Shown here: piece by piece, positions 58,951 to 64,000 of the stretch
How positions within the stretch are numbered: the stretch's first letter is position 1
Layout: the number at the start of each line of letters is the position of its first letter
Source: Verrucomicrobiales bacterium
GTDB lineage: Bacteria; Verrucomicrobiota; Verrucomicrobiia; Limisphaerales; J093
Direction: 5' to 3'
Assembly: GCA_024233305.1 (NCBI GenBank)
Contig: JACKPV010000040.1
Coordinates: 34,705 to 98,704, forward strand
DNA length: 64,000 bases
Program-made: the position numbers and the translations under genes
Notes under the pieces: model-generated
Told to the model about the DNA's origin: nothing
Seen by the model: only the letters and a program-made list of their open reading frames with translations
Database searches by the model: none

Positions 58951-61231
58951 CGTCGAAAATGGAACGGGAATCGTCGCTCACAACCCCTGACGAATCGTGT
59001 CCGTAGTAGTCGTCTGAATCGGGTTCCCCAGGCTGTTCCTCGCGCAGTTCCTCAACCACCTCGTGGATGGTCGTCAGCGCGGATTCCACCTGAGCCACCG
59101 CCTCCGCGTGGTCGGCGAGGTGGTCTTTGTAGTCGGTCAAAGCTCCTACCAGGTAGTCGAAGTGCTCTTCCGGATCGTCATCGCCATCGAAGTTGGAGCG
59201 CCAAGTCCAGATTTCGTCGTCGAGGTTCGGCAGCAACTTGGTTCGAACATCGTCCATGATGGCGGCGAATTCCTCAGGTGTGAGGAGGCCCTGGATTCGT
59301 TCCTGAAGGAAATCCGAGTCGGGCGTCTGGACCGCCAACTCTCTGATGCGCGCCGCGACCGATGCCCGGTTCTCCTCGGGAAGGAGATTCAGTTCCTGCA
59401 GAGTTGCGAGAACGGAAACGTCGGACACTGCGGTGAGGTAGGAACGGACTTGGAGGGAGGGGACGAACCCTGGATACCGCTCGACGTATTGAAGGAGGAA
59501 CTCCCGGTCACACCGATACGCCAGAAAGTGATGCACCGCCCGATCCTTTTCGCTCATTCCAGTGTCGAACGATTCCATGCGAGCCATGAGCGCTTGGTAG
59601 CGGTCGATAGGAACCACAACCTTGACGCCCTCAATGCCAACGTCGCCGCACGACACTTCGCCGAACAGCTTTTCAATGGGTGTCCCCGCAAGGTAGATGT
59701 CCATCAACTCCCGATCTTCTGCGACGAGGGCGGCGAAGGCATCACGCACAGTCGGGTGCTTGAACTTCCACACGTAGCTCCCCCTTTGACGAGCCTGGAG
59801 CAGGAGGCTGCCGTCCAACGCATTGAGAGAGCTGCGAATCTCCGGGAGCGAGCCGCCGATCAACTGCACCGCGCGCTCCTCGTCGGGTGTCATGTCGACT
59901 GGGCTTGGCAGGAAACCGCTCCGCATGAAGACCAATGCCAGGGCTGACCGGCATCCGGCATCAAGGGTCCGAATGATCTCGCAAAGCAGTTCCAGCGGAT
60001 GCGCGACGAATCCTTCAAGGCCGGGCCTGGAAAGCACCAGCCGCTTGGTGAATAGCGGGTTGCCGAGGCGGCGGGCGATTTCGGGGCTGAATCGCGGTTG
60101 GGCCGCGACCTCGGGCAGAAGCGGCTTCACTTTCGTCTTGAACTGTCGAGATTGATTGCCCAGTCGGATGTGGTTGTAGAGGATCTGCTCGCGCTCTTCC
60201 TTGGACAGACGTTCCACCTTGATGACAACCTGGGACTCGCGGATGACAGGCAGCGCGGATTCCTTGAGGTGCTGTCTTGCCGCACGATAGATGTAGTCGC
60301 GGGAAGTGAAGAGAACCCGTGCCCCACGCCGGATCGCCGCGTGAATATGCGGCAACACGCGATTCCACGCTGCGGCGCTCGACCAGTCGAACTGCGTGGC
60401 GCCAAAGGCATCGTCCACCCAGAAGAACTGCTTTGGCTCGTGCGGGTTGGATCGGGCGACGAACTCGTCGGCGTCGCGGACTTTGAGGGTTGAGCACCCC
60501 CACTCATCCAGGGCTCCCACGGCAAGGGCGGCTGCGATGGTTGACTTGCCGCAAGCCGGTTCGCCCAGGAGAAGCACGAACCCATGCTTGACCAGCGCCT
60601 TCGCGCTACGCTGGTAGGGTTCGGTGATAACGAACTTCGCCAAATCGTCACCGAGCGCACTCAACAACTCGCGTGCCTGGTCGTAGGCCCGTTGGTCAAG
60701 AATCTGACTGAGGTCTCCCAGCCCATAAACCCGGGGCACGAGCATGCGGAGGCGTGGCGACTCCCGGATGATCTGCGAAATGCGCTCGCCACCGTAGGCG
60801 GCGAAGCGCTTGACGCCCGGGATGTTCTCGAAAGCAAGACGCAGTTCTTCCTCGTTGGAGCCTGAAAGCCGCGCATTCGTCAGCAGGAAGTAGTTGTCAG
60901 CAAGCCCGCGACTGGCCAGACGCTTGGCCTTTGCCAGTTCCTCCTTCAGCCCGGAAACCTGGACGTGCTTGTCCTGCTTGGAAGTGAATTTGCATTGGAC
61001 TGTGAAGGAGCCCTCAAACACCTCTCCGGTCTTGGCTTTCCATGTGCCGTGGAAGGCACCGTCTCGTCCGCCGTCTCGAGAGTCGAAGAAGCTCTGCACG
61101 GTCTGCCCCCAGGTCTCCCCGACAATGGCGACACAGAGATTCTGAAACGCTTTCCAGCCCAGCGTGTGGAGTTCGTAGGTCACCTCCGCAGCCTGCGTTG
61201 CCGCAGGCGTCGTTTTCGCCGGTTCACGCAT
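58937..61231 (-). CDS. Restriction-endonuclease-like/STAND NTPase fusion (nSTAND3-like defence protein)
   Basis: At 764 residues from the ATG at 61231 (a GTG at 61249 is possible), residues about 15-160 form a PD-(D/E)XK nuclease of the Mrr type with DGGRDG (Asp57) and TVQCK (Lys81). A P-loop NTPase follows: GEPACGKS at 223-230, FFWVDDAFG as Walker B at about 269-277, LFTSRDYIY as sensor, and helical C-terminal repeats. A nuclease fused to a STAND ATPase fits an anti-phage sensor in which ATP-dependent assembly switches on DNA cleavage (family knowledge). The C-terminal 40 residues are acidic. It is followed by a TIR stump and preceded by an ABC-three-component system on the same strand. Confidence 0.85.
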   Translation of the reverse strand: MREPAKTTPAATQAAEVTYELHTLGWKAFQNLCVAIVGETWGQTVQSFFDSRDGGRDGAFHGTWKAKTGEVFEGSFTVQCKFTSKQDKHVQVSGLKEELAKAKRLASRGLADNYFLLTNARLSGSNEEELRLAFENIPGVKRFAAYGGERISQIIRESPRLRMLVPRVYGLGDLSQILDQRAYDQARELLSALGDDLAKFVITEPYQRSAKALVKHGFVLLLGEPACGKSTIAAALAVGALDEWGCSTLKVRDADEFVARSNPHEPKQFFWVDDAFGATQFDWSSAAAWNRVLPHIHAAIRRGARVLFTSRDYIYRAARQHLKESALPVIRESQVVIKVERLSKEEREQILYNHIRLGNQSRQFKTKVKPLLPEVAAQPRFSPEIARRLGNPLFTKRLVLSRPGLEGFVAHPLELLCEIIRTLDAGCRSALALVFMRSGFLPSPVDMTPDEERAVQLIGGSLPEIRSSLNALDGSLLLQARQRGSYVWKFKHPTVRDAFAALVAEDRELMDIYLAGTPIEKLFGEVSCGDVGIEGVKVVVPIDRYQALMARMESFDTGMSEKDRAVHHFLAYRCDREFLLQYVERYPGFVPSLQVRSYLTAVSDVSVLATLQELNLLPEENRASVAARIRELAVQTPDSDFLQERIQGLLTPEEFAAIMDDVRTKLLPNLDDEIWTWRSNFDGDDDPEEHFDYLVGALTDYKDHLADHAEAVAQVESALTTIHEVVEELREEQPGEPDSDDYYGHDSSGVVSDDSRSIFDDVDH

Positions 61232-61265
61232 GGACAGAGGCTGAATCACGGTTGAATTGCGTCGG

Positions 61266-63026
61266 TCAGAATCGCATCCCCAAGAGGCAACCGTCGGGCT
61301 GGTCGGTCAGGACGGCGCGGACGAGGGATTCATCCCGGAGGTCCAGGCCCTGCATGACCTCGCCTTCGGGTATGTCGTCGGTGTTCACCATGCAGATGTA
61401 CTGGAAACCGAGCCGCTCGGACTCCGCTTTTGCCCGGGTCCAGGCTGCGGCTTTCTGCCGTTCGTCCACTCCGTCGAACATCGGGCTGTCGTGCAGGAGC
61501 AGGCCGGGCTGGTGAGGTTGGGAGGTCCAGAGCTGTGCCAGGGTCAGATCGTAGCAGAACACTTTCATGTTCTCGATGCCGGTGGCCCCCGTCCGCTGAA
61601 TCTCGACTTCAAACTGATAGCCGTTCTTCCCCACCTCAAGGATGAGATTTCCAGGCGCGTCGTAGAGTGCCTCAGAGTTGGCATTGAACAGCGAAATGGC
61701 CTGCTCTTTGGCCGTGGCGCGGTCGTCCAGATCGCGACGCGTCGTTTGCCGCAGGGTCTCAAACTCGATCTTCAGTTGGCTGCGGCCTTCCTCGAGTTCC
61801 TTGAGTTGCTGAATTCGGCGACGAACCTGCGCCAGCTTTTCCTGCGCGTTCTGCCTCAGGGCCTGCAGGCGGTTGTATTCTGCCAGTGCGCCGTGGGTTT
61901 CGAGCACTCGCATCAGAGCCGCACGCTGTTCATCAAGACCCGTCAAGTCCTGCTTCCGCCCCGCCATGTTTCGCTCCAATCGTTCCGCTTCCGAGGCGAG
62001 GAAATCGCGTCGTCCCTGCACCAGCGCACGATGGAACTGTTTCACATCGTCCAGGCGCTTCTTCACCAAGTCCGGCAGGACAACCCCCGCTTCCTCGTAG
62101 GTTTCCTCGAGCATCCGTCCGGTGTGCTCGGAGTCGGCGGCGCCGGTTTCGCCGGCCATGCTGCGGCGGTAGTGCTCCAGGAGCCGTCCGTCGGTCACGT
62201 TCTGGTTCGTGAGTTCGTGAATCCGGCGGGTCAGTTCCGAGGCCTGCTGTTCGATCCGTTCATATTCCGGGTGGACTTTGAAAACGCGCAGGTTCTCTTC
62301 GCTGCGATGGGCCGCCTGCTCCAGGCGAACGCGCTCGGCTTCCAGTTCGCCCAGCGACCCGGACTCCAATTGCGCAACCCCCGCCTCGGAGGCCCTTTTG
62401 TACACCTTCAGCAGGGTTTCCTTCTCGCGGAGCAACTGCCACTGGCGAGCGTAGTCCCAACCGAGTCCGAGCAGGAACGCGTTGCAGATCTGCTGCTCGC
62501 CAAGCTTGGTCTGACGGTGGTGCCGGAACGGTGACGCAAAGGCGTCGCGCCCGCTGCGAGCAAAGAATGGGAACAGGTTCCGAAACCGTGGCGTAAATGG
62601 CTGAGGCTTCTCCTCCCTCGGCAAACCGAACACCACTGAGCCCAAAGCCCGTGCCCATTCGGTAGACTTGATTTGTAAACTCCCGCCCGGCAGAGGCAAG
62701 AGCAGGTCTTTGGCAACGAAAGAGGCATCTCCAGCCACTTCAACCTTGCTCGGATGGTGAAGCCCGCGGGTGACCGACAGTTCCCTGCCACCGAGTTGCA
62801 GATCGAGTGTGAACCGCCAGTCGTGTAGTTCCTTCTTCTTCAGGCTTGTTCCAGCGCTTCCGCCGAGGCAGAAGTGGATGATCTCAACCAGGAGCGACTT
62901 GCCCGCCCCGTTGCGGGAATCCTTGCGGCTCGATTTGTTCGTCTTGTCGGCCAGCACGACGTTGAACCCGGGTTGGAACCTCACCGGCCGGAACGTCGCT
63001 TTGTTGGCCCTGACGCAGCGGATCAT
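61266..63026 (-). CDS. ABC-three-component system ATPase (DUF2326-like, Rad50/SMC type)
   Basis: This 586-residue protein has a Walker A at NGAGKS (residues 39-44), after a FNVVLADKTNKSSRKDS lead, then a long coiled coil (about 180-440) and a C-terminal ABC-like lobe with FCYDLTLAQLW, GLLLHDSPMFDGVDERQ (Walker B-like with HDS) and YICMVNTDD. This RecN/Rad50-like architecture with DUF2326 is the ATPase of ABC-3C conflict systems. The ATG at 63026 overlaps the small middle-component stop. Likely senses or acts on nucleic acid together with its two partners. Confidence 0.82.
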   Translation of the reverse strand: MIRCVRANKATFRPVRFQPGFNVVLADKTNKSSRKDSRNGAGKSLLVEIIHFCLGGSAGTSLKKKELHDWRFTLDLQLGGRELSVTRGLHHPSKVEVAGDASFVAKDLLLPLPGGSLQIKSTEWARALGSVVFGLPREEKPQPFTPRFRNLFPFFARSGRDAFASPFRHHRQTKLGEQQICNAFLLGLGWDYARQWQLLREKETLLKVYKRASEAGVAQLESGSLGELEAERVRLEQAAHRSEENLRVFKVHPEYERIEQQASELTRRIHELTNQNVTDGRLLEHYRRSMAGETGAADSEHTGRMLEETYEEAGVVLPDLVKKRLDDVKQFHRALVQGRRDFLASEAERLERNMAGRKQDLTGLDEQRAALMRVLETHGALAEYNRLQALRQNAQEKLAQVRRRIQQLKELEEGRSQLKIEFETLRQTTRRDLDDRATAKEQAISLFNANSEALYDAPGNLILEVGKNGYQFEVEIQRTGATGIENMKVFCYDLTLAQLWTSQPHQPGLLLHDSPMFDGVDERQKAAAWTRAKAESERLGFQYICMVNTDDIPEGEVMQGLDLRDESLVRAVLTDQPDGCLLGMRF

Positions 63027-63250
63027 CGCCCGGCCCTCCGAATAATCCCGCCGTCCAGTTCAACCACCCCCATCATGTAGAGCAAATCCAACCCAAGCAC
63101 CAGGCGTTCGAATGTCGCCACCTGAGGCAAGTCACGCGTTTCGTCCCAGAGTTGCGTCACCGTCTTTGTCGTCTGCAGCCGCTCCAAGATCAACGCGCCG
63201 ACACCCAGCAGCGAGTCCAACGGATTGATGTGTTTCGTCGGGAGGATCAT
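63023..63250 (-). CDS. ABC-three-component system middle component (MC6-like)
   Basis: This 75-residue protein begins MILPTKHINPLDSLLGVGAL and ends LVLGLDLLYMMGVVELDGGI, the compact pattern of the ABC-3C middle component 6 family: a winged-helix-like small protein that links effector and ATPase. The ATG at 63250 overlaps the effector's stop and its own stop overlaps the ATPase start, so all three are translated in step. Confidence 0.82.
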   Translation of the reverse strand: MILPTKHINPLDSLLGVGALILERLQTTKTVTQLWDETRDLPQVATFERLVLGLDLLYMMGVVELDGGIIRRAGR

Positions 63251-64000
63251 GGCTCGAACACCTCGCACTTCTGGAAGAGGTAGCAGAGCACGCCCAATCC
63301 GGCTGCCTGGCGCTCGAAGTTCGAGCTGCTGGAACTCGCGAAATCGTGCAGCGCCTCGAACAGCGCATCGCCTTCGATACCTTGTTTCAGGAGCTCATTG
63401 TAGCGGCAAACGAATCCCGCCTTCAATTGCTCCGGAAAGTGCCGACTGAGGCGCGCGACGCTCTGGACGAACTGTTCGACCTCACTGAATATGCTCAATC
63501 CCAGCGTCAACCTCAGCCTCACTTTTTCCGTGAGCTTGTTCTTCCGCATCTTCTCAGCCGGAGGTGTCGGAGTGGCAAGCTCGCTGGGAGGTTGTGGGCC
63601 ACCGATGATGCCCTGACACGCGACTTCGAGTTCCGCGAACCCGACGGTCGGAACCACCTGCTGCAAACGGCTGAACACCCATGCCTCATGTTCACGTTTC
63701 CATTTGAGCAACGTCTCCCGGGGAAAAGTCCGCTTCTGCTTGTCGATCTCGTCGTGGTGATCGCCGCAGAGCAGGATCAGATTGTCGTAGGCGTTGAGTT
63801 GCTGAATTGTGAGCGACGGGTCTGACCGAGGGGAATCCGGGCTCGGGGAGAAGTCGTAGATGTGGGCAATCTTGCCCAAGACCGCGTGAGGGTCGTTTCC
63901 CGTAGCCTCCTTGATCAGCGGTTTGCGGCAGTCGGGATTGGAGCACCGGCCCGCCGCGAGGCCCCAAAGCAGTTTGAGGTCTCGACCCAGGTACCGCCTG
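63247..64000 (-). CDS. ABC-three-component effector with HNH nuclease domain, 5'-truncated by window edge
   Basis: The minus-strand frame is open to the window edge, so the N-terminus is outside. The first visible residues include GRCSNPDCRKPLIKEA and KIAHIYDFSPSPDSPRSDPS, then NAYDNLILLCGDHHDEIDKQ, an HNH nuclease with zinc Cys pair (CxxxxC) and the central His/Asn/HH. The following ~150 residues, with helix AFVSRLQQVVPTVGF-like and RLTLGLSIFSEVEQFVQSVA, would be the ABC-3C effector C-terminal domain. It leads the three-gene effector-MC6-ATPase operon. Predicted outcome is DNA cleavage on activation (inference). Confidence 0.8.
   Translation of the reverse strand, partial: RRYLGRDLKLLWGLAAGRCSNPDCRKPLIKEATGNDPHAVLGKIAHIYDFSPSPDSPRSDPSLTIQQLNAYDNLILLCGDHHDEIDKQKRTFPRETLLKWKREHEAWVFSRLQQVVPTVGFAELEVACQGIIGGPQPPSELATPTPPAEKMRKNKLTEKVRLRLTLGLSIFSEVEQFVQSVARLSRHFPEQLKAGFVCRYNELLKQGIEGDALFEALHDFASSSSSNFERQAAGLGVLCYLFQKCEVFEP

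Overview
The window is high-GC, gene-dense bacterial DNA. Several traits point to the Verrucomicrobiota (or the wider Planctomycetes-Verrucomicrobia group): a sigma-70/ECF factor next to a giant Ser/Thr kinase carrying TPR and LamG modules, prepilin-like proteins with the FTLIEMLVVIAIIG leader, a secreted PQQ-type propeller and a secreted beta-helix protein, SGNH lipoproteins, and short hexamer/heptamer repeat arrays between genes. This placement is an inference from gene content; there is no rRNA in the window.

Layout. 0-4.3 kb: end of a lipoate-ligase-like gene, a vapBC-type toxin-antitoxin pair, debris of a second vapC and of a REP-type transposase, and an FG-GAP propeller gene whose 3' end has been overwritten by that debris. 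4.5-10.7 kb: inverted hexamer arrays, sigma factor, and a 1699-residue membrane kinase. 10.7-15.8 kb: a truncated TolC-like gene, a CehA/McbA-type metallohydrolase gene broken by an internal deletion, a DUF6398-like gene and an SGNH lipoprotein. 16.1-22.0 kb: a diversity-generating retroelement (DGR) with target, HRDC accessory, reverse transcriptase and template repeat, followed by an LRR-Roc-COR (Roco) GTPase whose start overlaps the end of the RT frame. 22.1-29.3 kb: SGNH hydrolase and a six-gene, mostly overlapping operon resembling the export/tailoring part of an aryl-polyene locus. 29.4-37.1 kb: dispersed repeat, two prepilins, glycosyltransferases and large membrane proteins, a Cys-rich secreted protein and a MauE-like gene broken at a G11 tract; part of this block looks more AT-rich than its surroundings. 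37.2-53.8 kb: mainly housekeeping and secreted-protein genes (bioF-bioA, proC, AI-2E permease, tRNA-Arg, SDR, FmdB zinc ribbon, HAD phosphatase, alanine dehydrogenase, PQQ propeller, beta-helix protein). 54-58.6 kb: an ArsR-controlled permease/thioredoxin/CcdA operon interrupted by a four-helix-bundle cassette bounded by inverted heptamer arrays. 58.7-64 kb: a defence-like island with transposase and TIR scraps, a restriction-nuclease/STAND NTPase fusion, and an ABC-three-component system (ATPase, small middle component, HNH effector) running off the window edge.

The most notable system is the DGR. Template repeat 18458-18579 and variable repeat 16752-16873 differ at 17 positions by direct reading. 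All 17 are adenines in the template and no other base differs, which is the signature of adenine mutagenesis. The RT carries the DGR-type SQ motif and YMDD, and a hairpin lies just downstream of the variable repeat inside the target gene. The tight packing with a Roco GTPase is the most unusual aspect and may mark a diversified-receptor/signalling module.
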